Of a stretch of 64,000 nt of DNA, positions 1 through 28,200 are shown one piece after another; positions within the stretch are counted from its first letter, which is position 1; each line of letters opens with the position of its first letter. This DNA comes from Whitmania pigra (Eukaryota; Annelida; Clitellata; Hirudinida; Haemopidae). The notes under the pieces were generated by a model. That model saw only the letters and a list, made by a program, of their open reading frames with translations, made no database searches and was not told the DNA's origin. The stretch covers positions 482,501-546,500 of the forward strand of contig JAJTWR010000371.1 of assembly GCA_021613335.1 (NCBI GenBank), read 5' to 3'. Position numbers and translations under genes: made by a program.

Positions 1-700
1 ATTGATGAGGTTGCCATCATCCAATTCTCAGGACTCCATCCATCCATCCATTTATCCACCCACCCATCCATCCATCTACCCATCCATCCACCTATCCATC
101 CATCCATCTATCAATCCATCCATCCATCCATCCATCCATCCACCCATCCATCCATCCATCCATTCATCCATTCATGCACTCATTCATTTATTCATTCATT
201 CATTCATTCATTCATTCATTCATTCGTCCGTCGAGCATCCGTGTTGCCCTCCATCGATCATTCCATTCTCGTCTTTATTCATCCACCGATCCTTCTCTTC
301 GTCCACCCATCATCCATCTATTTATTAATTTGTCTATCCATCCATTCATTCAGCCATCCGTCAATCTGTCTACAAATCCATCTAGCAATTCATCCATGAA
401 TCCAGTTATTAATCCATTCATTCTTCCACCGTTCACCGCTTCCATCCATTCGTCCGTCCATCCATCCACACATCCATCTAATAATCAATCATACATCCAT
501 CAATCAATTCATCAATCAATCCGTCCGTCCACCCATTTATCAATCGTTCATCTGTCAATCGACGTATGAATCCATCTATCCAGCAATCTATCAATCCCTC
601 TATAAATCCATTCATTCTTCAATCCATCTATCCATCAATCAATCCATCCAAATCCGTCCGTCCATCCATCCAGCCTACTCCATCTCCGCTCCATTTCCGA
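1..700. repeat. degenerate CATC/CATT tetranucleotide satellite
   Basis: About 700 bases of imperfect tandem ATCC, ATTC and ATCA units, purest at 30-230 and more diverged towards 700. All open frames here (Ile-His-Pro-Ser periodic peptides) arise from the repeat and are not genes. The array continues off the left edge. It probably lies in an intron of the cadherin gene whose exons begin near 1540, since that protein clearly lacks its N-terminal part in the window. Confidence 0.95.
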
Positions 701-1538
701 TCGTTGGACTTCCTGTTTCCACTCGATTCATCTTGTAAATGGAAAGGTGCCACTTTCTCACACATTTTTAATCAGCTCACTATCGTGTTTCTATTCTCGC
801 GCCTTTTTATGAGTCAACCAATTAGATTGCAATCATTCATGTCACGCCTGGATTGACCCAGTTAAGGCGAGATTCCTGAAGACAGTTATATCTTTGAGGA
901 TTTACTTGACGCGGATCGTTAGCAGGAGTTAAGCATCGTCTGCCTCCTTGAACTTCTGCACCACAACCTTGTACATCCACCCATGACATCTATGACATCT
1001 ATGACATGTGTCTGTGCATACGTCATGAAGGATGGAGGAAGGGGTGGATGAATGGATGGACTGATGGACGGCCGAACGGATGGATGGATGGATGGATGAA
1101 TTTTGGGCATTGTTTGTTGTTATTTGAATTGTATATTATCTATAATGTTTATGGTCTCTTATTTACATACACACCGGGTTACATTTGCACACGAATTCCT
1201 GTGATATGTAAATATTTCAGATTATTTATGATGCAGTAATATCATCATATTTGCGCCCTGCAAAAATAAAGTGTGTGATGTGCCTTTTTTATAGAATAAT
1301 AATTACGGTTGTGATGCTAAATATTGTTATTAAATTACGTTAAAATTGCTAATTTTTATCGACTACTTTTGGTTTATGGAGGCGAGGTTATGTACTAAGT
1401 CTTAACACATGATAGTGTCATAATATCATCGTCATCCTCATCATCATCATTATCATCGTCATCGTCATGCCAATCGTCATCATCGTCGTCGTCTTAAATT
1501 TTAAAATGAGTTCACTCAAAGGATCTTCCACTTTGTAG
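701..1538. other. non-coding stretch with a short GGAT array
   Basis: No gene is visible. A short GGAT tetranucleotide array at about 1030-1100 is the reverse complement of the CATC array at the left edge, so the two could pair as an inverted repeat. A run of ATC trinucleotides lies at 1429-1494. The remainder is AT-rich and reads as intron. Confidence 0.7.
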
Positions 1539-15139
<13,601 letters not shown>

Positions 15140-15949
15140 ACAAAACAGTGATAAGCCTTTCTAATGAATCATATTTCAAGTGTCAATTCTTATTTCTGCT
15201 CTCAAAGCACAGTATGCAGGAACCAATTCTCTGATAAGGTGTTCACATACCAACCTGCTGTTTAGTGATAAAGCTTGCAGTATTTTTATATCGAAAATAA
15301 TATTTGCATTCGTATTTCATTTGGTTTCATTGTGGTTCGTGTCAATTAAAATTTGTTTTTTTGGCGTCTGCTTCATTTCGATGTCTTCCCGGGTTTCGAG
15401 TCATTCCAAATCATGCATTGCGGTACAACATAGCGGTCGGTTATAATTTATTCAATAATTATTAAAGATATCAATTAAAATCAAGAATATTAACTCCTAT
15501 ATTGGTCGTCATCTTATATTGGTCTATATTGAGTCTTCAAAATCATAACGTTCAAATATTGCCGCGAAATCGTTAGCATTAATATTGCTGTAATGATAAG
15601 TGTTATTAATAATTTTACTATTAACATCATTGAAATATTATATTATTATTATTGACTATTTAATATCAGAGGTTTGAGATGAATAGCCCATTTACCACCA
15701 GAGCATTGCAAATGGCACGGTTTTACGTAACCAATTTTCGAACCTGTACCAGTTGTAATACTCATGTGGTTGAAAGTGGCTGCTACAATATATATATAGA
15801 TACAGTACAATATATAGGCAAGCCAGGGACTTTTGCCCAGTACTGATATTTTAAAGCTTTTTAATTAATTTATTTAAAAAACAAAATTATAAATGCATAA
15901 ACACTTTTTTTTTAAATAAATTGTTATGTCTATTTCGAAACATTCTAAT

Positions 15950-16070
15950 ATATCAAGTCTTTATATTTATTATTATATTATTATATCATTGTATTATAAG
16001 CATTATATCAAGTCTTTATATATATTATTATATCATTATATTATAAGCATTATATCAAGTCGTTCTGATG
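15950..16070. repeat. short AT-rich tandem repeat, about 50-base unit
   Basis: TATCAAGTCTTTATAT is followed by ATTATTATATCATTGTATTATAAG and repeated; the phrase TATCAAGT recurs at 15951, 16006 and 16053 with spacings of 55 and 47 bases. Confidence 0.8.
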
Positions 16071-18505
16071 CAGTTACAATAAAATCTTATGACAAATTAA
16101 CTTTACGGGTCAAGAATGACTTTTCTGTCAGGTGATATATATTATTTTGAAGTAATTACTAAACATTCCAGAGTTTGTTAATCCTGCAATAAGCGAAATA
16201 ATAATTAATTAAATAATTATTAATTAGATCAGATCAATATATCATGTATTATTTATTATTAGTATTATTATTATTAAATATTTATAAAAAGTCCAAGTGT
16301 CGATTAATATTAATGTGATCCTTCAACCTACAAGTAGAACAATAATTCTCAGCTATTCTCTCCTGTCAATTCAGTTTTACAGTCAAACAAACATTATCGA
16401 AAGTGCAACAATAATAAAAAAAACTATCATAAAAAATAATTCTTGAAATAGTTCCTTCGCCTAGTAGGACGTCGTTTATCTTCTCGTTATTCAATTCTTT
16501 ATTAAAATTTCCAATTCCATCAACCATAAATCTCTCGCAAACCAAAAACAGAAGAATCTCAAAACCCACCTTTTAAAACGATATAAACGAAGGCAGCCTC
16601 TCGCGATTTATGGGACACCAGATAGCAGCTGATAAAACACTAAATCGTTCATCGTCTCAGCTAGCGACCGATGCCACTGTAGTCGATGCGGTCGCGCATT
16701 TGCAGGTCGTGGTAACGGCAGCCCAGAAAGTCAATATGAAGAGGCTTCATAAAAGATTGGCCTTTTTATAACTCATGGCATCCTGCTGTTAGCAGATCTT
16801 GAGTGTCTCGGTTACCACTTGTATTGCTATTATTAATGGCATCAACTTTATTATTCTTGTCATTGTTAAAATTATTCTTAAGAGAATATCAATGCTAGGT
16901 CATAAAACAGATACTAACTATATTACTGTAAGCTGTACTTCGGTATTGTTATAAAACTTGGAATTTTCACAAATAAAACATAAAAGAATTATTGAGACCA
17001 GACTGCATTGTTATGGGTAAAGTGCTAATGCAGCCTGTTAATTGTTAATTCTTGGCGACAAAAATTAAGGCACTGATTTCAGAACTTTTAGATTAAAAGA
17101 GTAAGCAGGGCAAGCATAACACTCACAGTTTGCCATATCACAGTTTATCATATCGCGACCCTGTTATTGAGATTTCTTAATATTCATAACAATCATCACA
17201 GAAAACATTAACAGTAATCTGTGGCCAATGTTGCAACCGAGTCACTCGCCTGTCAAGACGTTTATACGTGGCAAGGAGATGAACAAATATTTGATCAGTC
17301 AGCCTTTGTGGGCGAAAGGAAGGAAGAAAATTAACATATCAACTCGTCGAACAAAACGATACCAGAGCTACAGCTACCTCTACCACAAAGGCGATGGAAG
17401 CCGATGTAGCTGTGACTACGAAAGGTAATATGTCACAATCACTACCATTCTTTGAGTAAAGTTTAACAATTCTTTAATCGTTCGAGTAGTACTCAATGGC
17501 CGGTTCTCAAGTTTTACTGCCGACACTTTCTTTGTAGTCGCTGTTGCCTACGGTCGTTGCAGAAGTCGAGTGTCGTCGAGTAGATTCAAAGTTCGAGCCC
17601 ACAAACCGCAGATTTTCTGACTCTCGCTTCTCTATTTGCGGCTAAGAGCTCTCGAATATTGCAGAACGTTTTTCTGAAATTCAGTCAACAAACACTCTTA
17701 CCATCCATACCTGGTCGATTAATTTTTCAGCCTACGGTGGCGTTGAGAGAGATAGGTTAAGTAGGGCAGGCATATCTACCCTCCTCGGAGATAAAGGGGT
17801 TTTTCGAAGAATCCTAATCTTCATACCACTAAGCTCTATCACCAGCGTGTATCTCGGTTTCAATTCAAGTCTTGTCTTCAAAAAAGTCCACCTTCTTTGA
17901 TAATTGGTGTGACGTGCCCAGATTACTTAATTGCCGCCTATATAAGTGAATATTTTATTTAGTTATTAGTCATTTGTAAAAGAGTTTGAATTTCATGAAA
18001 ATTTTGTACGTTGTTTATTATTGTCTTCCGTTATAATTGCATTGCAAATTATGATAAGCACAACTTTTATATTGCAAATTACTATTCAAATATATACAAA
18101 TCACAATTACTAATATCAGCCCCACGCACCATCATCATCATAATCAACAACAACAATTCTACAGCCACTCGCTTTAGGCACTTGAAAACTGTTGGATGTT
18201 TGCGCAGCATTTCAGCAGATACGTTCATAACGTTGGAACGTAGACTTCATCATCATCATCATTATCATTAATTTTATTGACATCATCTTCACAGCTTCAA
18301 CGTCACTGCCTTTTACTCACCACTATCTTTGCAAATATTTAACACTTCTTTGAAACGGCTCGACTGTCTTACGATAACAGAAACGCAGGTTTCCAGCGAA
18401 TTCTTCAAAAATTGAACTCTTTGCTCGGTTGCTCCTTGCGCGTGCAAAGTTGAGCTGCCCTCAAGGCGAAGGGCATAAATATCGAGCGGCTTCTCAGTAT
18501 ATTTC

Positions 18506-18559
18506 AAGTCCAAATCATCTCAGTTATGCAACGGACTATAATCAAATAAATAAATAAAT
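18506..18559 (+). repeat. dispersed short repeat with AAAT tail, copy 1
   Basis: AAGTCCAAATCATCTCAG, a variable base, then ATGCAACG and CAAATAAATAAATAAAT. It matches 22463-22521 almost base for base. The A-rich tetranucleotide tail is typical of a retroposed (SINE-like) 3' end. Only the 3' portion is shared. Confidence 0.75.
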
Positions 18560-20092
18560 CAGTATATTTCAACTCCGAACAAGTTTGGTGAGCGTTCGAC
18601 CCCAGAAGCTTATCGTGTAATATCTGGCATCCAGAGCGCTTCAACAACAACACCAGAATCTTTGACATAATCGCTGTTGTCCTGCTATCCAATTACGATA
18701 CCTTAACTAGAATTATCAATAATTGATTTTGGTTAGTTATCTGACACTGCTTTCCTGTCCGAAAAACATAAACTTGAGAGCAGGATTACGGTAAGCCTCT
18801 TACAATAGATAAAACTTATGTGTTCCAAGTACTTGCAAAAGTATTACAAAAGATACTAGTGCAACTGGCCTCTCGTTTTGATACTTTTCGCAAAAACGGA
18901 TAATTTGGTACAAATTGCCGAACACAAATCCTTGACAATCCGGAGAAAACTTAACACAGGACATTTAAACATTAAAAAAATTAAATTGGCAATAAATGAG
19001 AATATTTCTGTTCCCAAGACACCTATTACAATAACCATAAAATTTCTAATAACAATTTGCACCATCACTAATTCTAAAGCACGTTTGAAGACCCAGTCTT
19101 GAAGACTTTAATATCAAATTTGATATTTTAAAAAAGATGAAAATTCATAAAAATTCTAAGAAAACACTTCACACAAGGGAAACAATTCTGAAGGACCAAT
19201 CGATCAACCAATCTAGCCAATCTGCCTGCCAACCAATCAATTGCAGAATCATTTCATTAAAAAATGTATGATTTTCCAAAGCAACACCTCAGAATGAAAA
19301 TAAATTCATTGAAAAGTAAACGTTACACATCATTATTGTCACTACTGAGAACAAGCCAACCGAAACAACATTTATTACTAAAGCCTCCAAAAAAAGTGCC
19401 TCGCCTATCTATCAACATGGAAGTTGTAAGCAAACACGGAAACACGAAAAACTTGTTGCCTAAAATAATGCACAATTCATCGGAGATAGTGAATGGCAAA
19501 TGTAAACGCATCGTGAAATAAATGTTGTGAATGCATGATTGAATGTTAGTAAAAGTCACTGTACGTCACACGATACACTGAGCAAATAAATCTACAGACT
19601 ACGATGACGTCCTATTGATCCCTTATGCAGCCAATCCAGGCCTTCGAAATGATGTTTAATACAAATGATAGCTAAGCTAAATAATAATAATAATAATAAG
19701 AACAAAATTATAATACTAATATAAAAATAATCCACAAACTTCCAAATATATCAACTTTCACCTGATAAAATTTCATGTAAATGCGTGATTAACCTGAAGC
19801 AATTATAATGATGATGATGATAATAATGACAATAATAATAATATGTGCACACATTAATACTAGCATTTTGACCAAAGCTATAGAAATGACATATTAGTTA
19901 TGCATATCAGAATGTCGACGAGTCGTAATGAGAATAAATCCATGTTTTGATGGCCTTCGAAACAACAACCGCCAATCACTCAGCAACGATGATGATTATG
20001 ACGACAATGAACGTGGAATTACCAGCCGATTCCTTCCGAAGACACAACCACGCCGATCCACCTCATCATCATCGTTGCCATCATCGTGGCAT

Positions 20093-20557
20093 TCATTTCT
20101 TCTTCTTCGGTGCAGCTGTCTGGTTGTTGGCAAGGAGTGCAGCCTTCCTCCTCTGGAAGGTGATGACTTCATCCTCGAGGCTCTTCTTCTTGTCTTCGAT
20201 CTTCTTCTTCTCCTCTGCGTGCTGCTTCTTCAGATTCTCGAACTTCATCTGAAGCTGTTGGGAACGATGGATTGATTGAGTAAAATAAGTGAATGAATCC
20301 ATTAAATCTCTATAATTTCAAAATTGACATGATGTCAATAAACCATTTGAGACAAAGATTTGACCCATCTACCCAACTACATCTTAACCCATCATTGGCA
20401 ATGGTGCAAATAAACCACACCCACCTCCTTCTCTGCCTCCTTAAGCTCCGCCTCCTTTTCCTTGACCCTGATTACGAAGGTCTGCCTCATCTCGTCCTCC
20501 TTTCTTTGGAGTTCAATGACGTGCTCCTGTCTCTTGTGCTCGTAAGTTTCCTGTAGG
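20093..20557 (-). CDS. septin C-terminal coiled-coil exons
   Basis: Exon 20557-20425 must start at 20557 (not the nearby AG at 20551) so that the split codon gives [12 protein letters not shown]. Exon 20254-20093 starts at [12 protein letters not shown] and ends at TGA (20093-20095). Heptad-type Leu/Ile spacing with dense Lys/Glu marks the coiled coil used for lateral septin-septin pairing. Confidence 0.92.
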
Positions 20558-21671
20558 CTGGTAATTAATGACAGATAAAGAAATACACTTCTAATCATGT
20601 TATCTAATGTAATAAATAATGCTATTGTATTGTTGCTATTATTAAATAACAAAGTATTCTACATATTCTCCTCTACCTATTAATGATATTCAAAGAGCAT
20701 TACATTCTCGATTTAGTAAATCGTCCGAGCGAGCGAAACAAAACATTTTCAGGACCCAACAAACGATACCTCATCGACTCGCTGTCATTGAAACCCATCT
20801 CGGCCAGTTTGGCTCTCCTGTAGACCTCGTAGTGCTTCAGGTGAGTCATTTCCCTTAGGTCCTCCATGTTCGTCCTGAGGAGCATCTCGCGCAACTTCAC
20901 AAAGTCGCAGTGGTTCTCGTTCTCGACTGGATCGAACGGATTAAATAAAGGAAGGCTTTTTGATTCGTAGGAATGAATTTAAAATAAAACAATTTCAATT
21001 ATCTTATAGACTAGAGAATAAATTTTTTTGCAGGTGTGAAAATGTACAATATTAACATGAGCAAATGAAAGCTAACTAATTACTTGGTATTACTTAAAAT
21101 TCACACCAGCCAAAAGCAATCACACTGATTACGTCTTATTAACACTAATTAATTTCATAAATTGTTTCAATAACGTTGACAATTTTTAAAAAATCTTTAA
21201 AATTAATCACAAACAACAATAATCCTAATGATCCTCTTTGAATCATCTTCAGTACGAGAAATGCATTGCAACCAACCTTGAACGGTACCCCATGGATACT
21301 GCCTTGCTTTGACCATCTTGTTTCCTACTTTGATTTCATCCATGCATCCCACCACGGCGAAAGGAAGATGGGACTGAAAACGTTTGCAAACGCTCAGTAA
21401 TCGTAGTTGATTGTATGTTAAATCAGTTAACTATTTTGTTAGTTAATCTTTGTTGTACTAAACCATTAAGCCATCAATCAATGCCGAAGCTCAAAAAAAC
21501 AAATGAGAGAAAAATTGTCTTTTGTAGGAAGAAAATCTACCTTAATTTGTAATATCAAACCAATCATTATTATTTGACAAATAATGGTACACAATATAGC
21601 AGCAATTAATGCAGTGGTTATTGGGTTAGGGTTAGGTTAATGATGATGATAACAATAATAATAACAATAAC

Positions 21672-21762
<91 letters not shown>

Positions 21763-24700
21763 TCTATGAGAAACGTCTGGCGCATTGGAGATGAAAACTC
21801 ACGTTCATGGCCGAGTTCAACTCCGCCACCGTCTCGTCGTCCGTGGGGAACTGATACAACTGCACACCGTTGTTGGTGAGCTCGCTCATTATCTGGAGGT
21901 TGTCATGGGCAACGATGTTAACAAATTGTAAGTGATCTGTTGCTTATCTTTTATACCGGAGTGAAACATTCCACATATCCACCAGAGCCGAATAACATTA
22001 ATTATATTATTAAAACAACAATAGCCATACAAAATTTTTAAATTGTAAATAACAATAAATTAAAACATAATTTCATCACCTAATAGCTATTAGTAGTACA
22101 ATATTAATAATAAAACTACCTTTGCCTTGAATCTTTGGAGTTCAGCCTTGGTAATGGTGTCTGCTTTTCCGATGACCGGGATGATGTTCACCTTGCTGTC
22201 CAATTTCTTCATTGTTACGAGGTCCAGTGCTTTCAGTCTGTGGTTGTTGTAATTGTTGTATGTCCATTTAAATGTTTATTTATTTTAAATAAAATGTATG
22301 TACTCCTAGAAATAATTAATATTAATTTACAAGTTAATTTATTGACCTAAAAACTGATTCTCCTTATGACTATGGCAGTTCTAGTAGTACAAACAAGAAC
22401 TAACACCATCCTAAATAACATACATTAACATCATAACAATGTCAACAATAATAAATAACATAAAGTCCAAATCATCTCAGTCATGCAACGAACAATAATC
22501 AAATAAATAAATAAATAAATAACATATTACATTACAATCGCAAACAGAGTTTTATCCGAGCACAGAAACAGAGGTCGATGAATTCTCAAAGAGACTCACG
22601 AATGTCCAGTGGGTGCTATGAAGTAGAGGCAGGCGTGGATGCGCGTGTCGTGGTAGGTGTGCAACGACCTCTTGACCTTCAACTCTTCCTGGAGGTAGGC
22701 CTCGAACTGGGTGTCGATGTAGTCCACGATGGCCTTGTAACTGTCGGTCTTGTCGATCTGATCCCCGAAGCCCACGCTGTCCACCACGGTCAGCTTCAGT
22801 CGGACATTGCTTTCCTTCAGCTCTGCATGGAAATTGAGTGAGGATTGATTTTACATCGGATGGGGATGATGGGGTTTAAGATTATTTTTATTTGGATAAA
22901 AATCTTTACATTTACTTTAAATAGATGTTATTATCCATGAGATAATCTGACTCTTATGGCGTTTTATAAATAAACAAATTATTATCATCATCATCAATTA
23001 TAACCAACAGCATTATTTAGAACAATTAAGCAAAAGTGAGAAATATATTTAATTTATTTCACTTTAGAATATAGCACATATTAGGAAGTTAAATCTAACT
23101 GAAAAGCAAACATAGCGTCTGATTGTGCTAATTGGTGATGATGATGATAATGATGATGACGACGATGACTATGATAGCCTGCCAGCAAAAGCTTACAGAC
23201 TATAGTACAGCTAATCTGTTAATTTCAAAGCAATTATGTTGCCAATGAAGACATGTTGGCTGGAGTAATTAAATCATTTTATAATTGAATGAATTAATAA
23301 TTAATTAGACACATTATCAACGAATCACCATGATGATTAATGGCAATTGCAAGTTTTGATTAAGCATATTTCAAAATATAAATTGTTCTTCCTGTTTGTA
23401 ATTGTGATAACCAATGACACGACATTAGATTAGCAAACAAAAAATGGCTCCTGACAAGCTGAGGACGTAATTGAAATGCGAGCTAATTGACAATAATTTC
23501 TTCCTAGATAGTGGTTACCCGACTTTACCCATCGTCGTCATCATCATCAGCTTACCATAAGTGTGCGACTTGAGTTTGACCTCTGGAAGGTCATGGGTGG
23601 CAGGAGTGGAGTCAAAGTTGGTGTTGAAGAGGGTGTCCATAAGAGTCGACTTGCCTATGCCAGTTTCGCCTGGAAGAAAATAAGCTAAGGTTAACAACGG
23701 CAAAAGTCTTTTGTGGAAACTGACAACTGACTAATAAATGGCTTAATGTGAGTTCAAACTTTTCTATTAGATAGTACAATGATTCATCGGATAGTACATC
23801 ATCTAACAGATACTGTTATAGTATTCTCTAATATCGATGAATGTATCCAATGGATGATACCTTATATGGTATGAATTCAATAAAATAGCTAATTAGAGTC
23901 GACAGCTCCACAACCAGCAGGTTGAGAAATTGTGTTCATTGAGCAATTTGTTGCCATGAATCATGGCATTACACGCAGTGATATCCTGCGACAGAACAAT
24001 GGCATAATTACGTGAATAGAACATAAATCCAATGTCGGGCATGACATTTATCAACGTAGTGTGACAATCATCATCATCATCATCATCGCCATCATTACTT
24101 TATCTGCAAAGGCCAGATCGCCTGATGCTCCACTTTCAACTGATTTCATTATCAGCACGGGCAGTCATTAAGTGAATCAAGAACTACAGAAATGACACCA
24201 GCTATGATGATGATTATGATACCAGTATCGATGACGAATGATAGTGATTACGACAATGATGATGATGATGATGATACCACGTTCGAAACAACCTAACCGC
24301 ACTGTCGCTTCCACTGTAAGTTAAAGGTCAAATTTGGAATACAATGTTCATGAAATCATGATGCTGACGATGATAGTATAAATTATAAATTATAAATACT
24401 GATCAATACAAGCTCCTCCCACCTAGGTAATACCGAAATAGCATTTATCCATTAGCATTTTTCATTCACAAAAAAAAATAGAAAATAAAAATAACTATTT
24501 CTCGTCGTTATGGAAACAGCCACAAACAGATTTCTTCATCCTATCTTACGATCAGTCGAAGAAGGTCAATGACGCGCACGTTCCACATCAGTTTCAAGAA
24601 GGACTTTTAAAATCTATAAAAAATACTTGTACCTTATAGGTCACCACAAAATACTCTGTATCTGTACAAAGTACCTGCACCGTCATTTAATCGATGATAA

Positions 24701-25223
24701 CAACAAAAACTATTGAACAACGACACAGGAAAGCGATGCACAACAGAAGCAACAATTCACCGAGGAAAGCTCTTAAAAAGTGACACCTATTTGCATATTT
24801 GCACGTACCGGGAGCATGGAATGACGCCCACGCCACATACTTGGAAACACTCTTCACCTGCACTTTTTCCATCAAACCTCTTAAGATTCCAAAGTGAATC
24901 TTCGGAATGGCAATCAACTCTAGCCGGAGCAGGTAAGTTTGGGTACGTGCAAAAACATCATCATCATCGTCGTTAACATCGGCTGATTATTATTGGCGCG
25001 GTAATGATGACGTGAGTAAAATATGAGGAGTACGCATATAAACTTGAGTACCTTAGCAAGCGATAACGAATGTCTTTCAATGTAGAACAATTAACCACTT
25101 TACAGATTAACCACTTTTAGCCAACCTATGCTAACAATCAAGAAACTCTGATAAAACAACTGATGACCATGATATTTATATTAAGGTAAACATATTCAAT
25201 ATGCCCACCAACATCATCACCAT

Positions 25224-25254
<31 letters not shown>

Positions 25255-28200
25255 CATCATCATCATCATCATCAAGGCTATATTAATGTAGACTAACCTA
25301 AGAAATGTCATGACAAGCACAGGAAGACAGTCTACAACTTCTGACAATTACTCGATTGACTCAAAAAATTGACAGTGGAAATGTGCAAAAGAGGACCAGA
25401 ATAGAGATTACGAGCAGACATAACAGCCATTAAAAAGACGATTTTAAACTGCAAACATCCTGTTGCACTTATAATGGCAACAACGAAGATACCCGTGGGA
25501 AGTCAGTTATCGATTATGGATGTACATATTACAACGTAAACAAACAACAAGGATGAACCCTTTTGACATGAAAGACTTGAACACATTATTTCAAAATACG
25601 ACATTCCCAAGCGACCCATTTTTGTTGCTTGTAGATATCCAGTTCCAGAAGAACAAATACACGATAAGAACATAGAAAGAACAATATCAATACTAACATA
25701 ATATAATATAATATAATAACATAATAATAATCTTCATCAACATCCATCCATACGTCATCTATTGTCGAGGGTTTTAAATAACAATTTCAGGATGGCAAAT
25801 AGGAATGACACCATCAAACCAACTTAGCAGACGAAATTTACGATGCCAACCGAAACAACAAGAGGATGATAAAATAATGACTCCGGTGACAAATACGGTC
25901 GAGATAGCGATACACAAAACCGGCATCATACGATCGAGCAGATGAGCACAACTGCGAATGCCTGGATCGTGGGTTGGCAGCAACCTGGCAACAATTGTGC
26001 CAACAATTTAAACGAAAATGAAAACCCGAAATTGCGTTAATGCCACCGCGTAGAATCATCTCCAAACCCTGGCAATTTCGGTCGAAAAATCGCTTAGTAA
26101 TTGCAATATCCCTCGAGTTTTGAACTATTTCTTCGGCGTTTGCAGACGTGCATCGATGTGGCCGAAGTTCACTTACAGAAGATGAGTAATAAGGATTGGC
26201 AAATAAGGATAGGTTGCCATATGGAAGAATGCCATGCGAGAAGAAGCTTTTAAAAAATATAATTAAGGAGACTGCGATGAGATATCGGAACGGAGACAGC
26301 ACCGAGCCATCTCGTCATTACATTCCAGTCGAACGCGTCGATCCACGAAACAATCATCCATCATATCGTTGGAAAATAAAACTCGATGCCTGAAATCCAA
26401 TCATCCTTGACGATGCTATCTGCAGCATGGGTGGCTGCAGTCACCTAATTCGCGACTCGGTACTAGCATCAGACCTCGTCAGTAGAAATCGGTGAGACAA
26501 ATCGTCAAAAAGACGAATGTATGAGTGTGTATGAGTGTATATGAGTATGTATGTATGTATTCATTTAATCGCTACACCTACTGCCTGAGATTCTCTCGTT
26601 CTCGAGGCGACCGGGTGGTCATTTGTTTGTTGCTAATGACATCGTAGGCTTATAAATGTCGACCGTTCCCATTAAGGCCACCCTTAATTAGAGTATTAAT
26701 TAGGTCGGCAACAATAACAACTGATAAGTTGGCTATCGACAACGACAACGGCAGTTAAGAATGCGGTTTTACTTTCTTCGGGATTAATAAGCTATTCCTT
26801 GTGTGTCGACCGTAGAAAGCATTCGCGTCATCCAACCCAATACTACTTTCTCATAAGCAGTGGATACAGAATTTACAATTAATTGAGGAAACTCGCATCA
26901 CATGCGTGATCACAGCAGTTACAGGAGGAACGCTGGTCACGTTAGTTTACGTGGTAACGGTTTTCAATTGCAAATTAAGACTCAACCGTCTCGACACGTT
27001 CGTTAGCAGCAAGCATTAAATGGAACTGCAATAGTCTCTTCACACGCCCTAGGTCTTTTACAAACACGACATGAAATATTCATGAGCTTGACTGAAACAA
27101 CGACACCATCCAAATGTTAACAACTTGATAAACAAACCGATGAAGGAGTCGAAAAGAATATCAGCCACGTATTTGTGCTCCTAATCTAACGGAACCTGAA
27201 TCAACGTCCAATCTTACTCGAATGACAAACCTACCTTTGATCATTAATTCAGCTGTTAGGAATTCGTTATTTCATTAAGACTTGTTAACAAAAATTGTCC
27301 AAGCCTCAAACAGAAACAAACTTACTCATCATCACCACTTCATAAAAACATACTTAAGTAACACAATCTCGTAAAATTAGACGATGTAGAAAATGTACTT
27401 TTTTTAAAATTTGAAATTTAAATTGAACTAGTCGAGAAAATAAAAACAAATCCACTGCTACAAATACCTATGCAGAGTATGTTGAAGACCTGCAACTTCT
27501 CAGCCATCCTTCGAACGATCCACTCCCCATCGAGGAGAGAGGGAGTTACAGTCCCCAGGTGCTTGGCGTTCTCCTCAGAATCAATATCGATCTGTCTCAC
27601 GCGTAAACCCATGTCCGACGGGTTTGGCACAAATTCCAGACGTTCTTTATTGATTGGAGATATTTTGCGGTAAATCGTCAAAGACAAACTGTGCCGTTAA
27701 CCGGCCTTATTAGGACAAAAGTTTCCAACGGTTTTGAATCGTTATTCGAGACAAAGCTTACTTTCAAATTTACAAACCAAGTGATTTCAGAACCTGATTT
27801 CAGAAGACAAACCAGACGACAAAATTGGCTTTTAAAGATTCTTTGATTACTCTGCCGACGTAAAACCCTTGCCAGTCTCGCCGATATTAAAAAAGTTATA
27901 AATTACACTTTGTGGACAGAAATACCTGGTCGTTCCGATTTAAAAAAAAAAGATAACGCAAATGGTCAACGCTGCTAAATAGCCCGATTGGTTGTTTAGG
28001 GAGATGTTCTCAAAGAGGATCGATAAAGCAGGAGAACAAAGCACTCAAAACGAGCCAACCAATGTTTGTGCAAGAGTATTCATGAAGCTCTTCTCTTGCA
28101 CCAAGATTTCAATAATTTGTACAGAGCGGGGAAACTATAATCGATAATCGGATGTTACAGGGAAACTTCAATAACCACTTAATGGTTGAATAAAATATGA

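Larger units (their letters stand above)
15140..20092. other. intergenic region between cadherin and septin 3' ends
   Basis: The two flanking genes converge. I see no supported gene in these 5 kb. It holds an imperfect tandem duplication (about 50-base unit, 15950-16070, TATATCAAGT repeated three times), a short dispersed repeat at 18506-18559, small AAT and GAT microsatellites, and a few isolated open frames of under 90 codons with no recognisable product (17228-17428, 19264-19521). A less AT-rich patch at about 16590-16740 and another at 17500-17900 are unexplained. Confidence 0.5.

Noticed and set aside
2..856. Ile-His-Pro-Ser repeat proteins
   Set aside because: Readings of the CATC tetranucleotide array in successive frames.
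24687..24917. Minus-strand frame [20 protein letters not shown] as another alternative septin exon
   Set aside because: It does not end in the NILCIG junction and no phase-1 donor fits the P-loop exon.
25838..26302. 154-codon minus-strand frame in the septin intron
   Set aside because: Residue composition is random-like, no family, and no conserved splice context.
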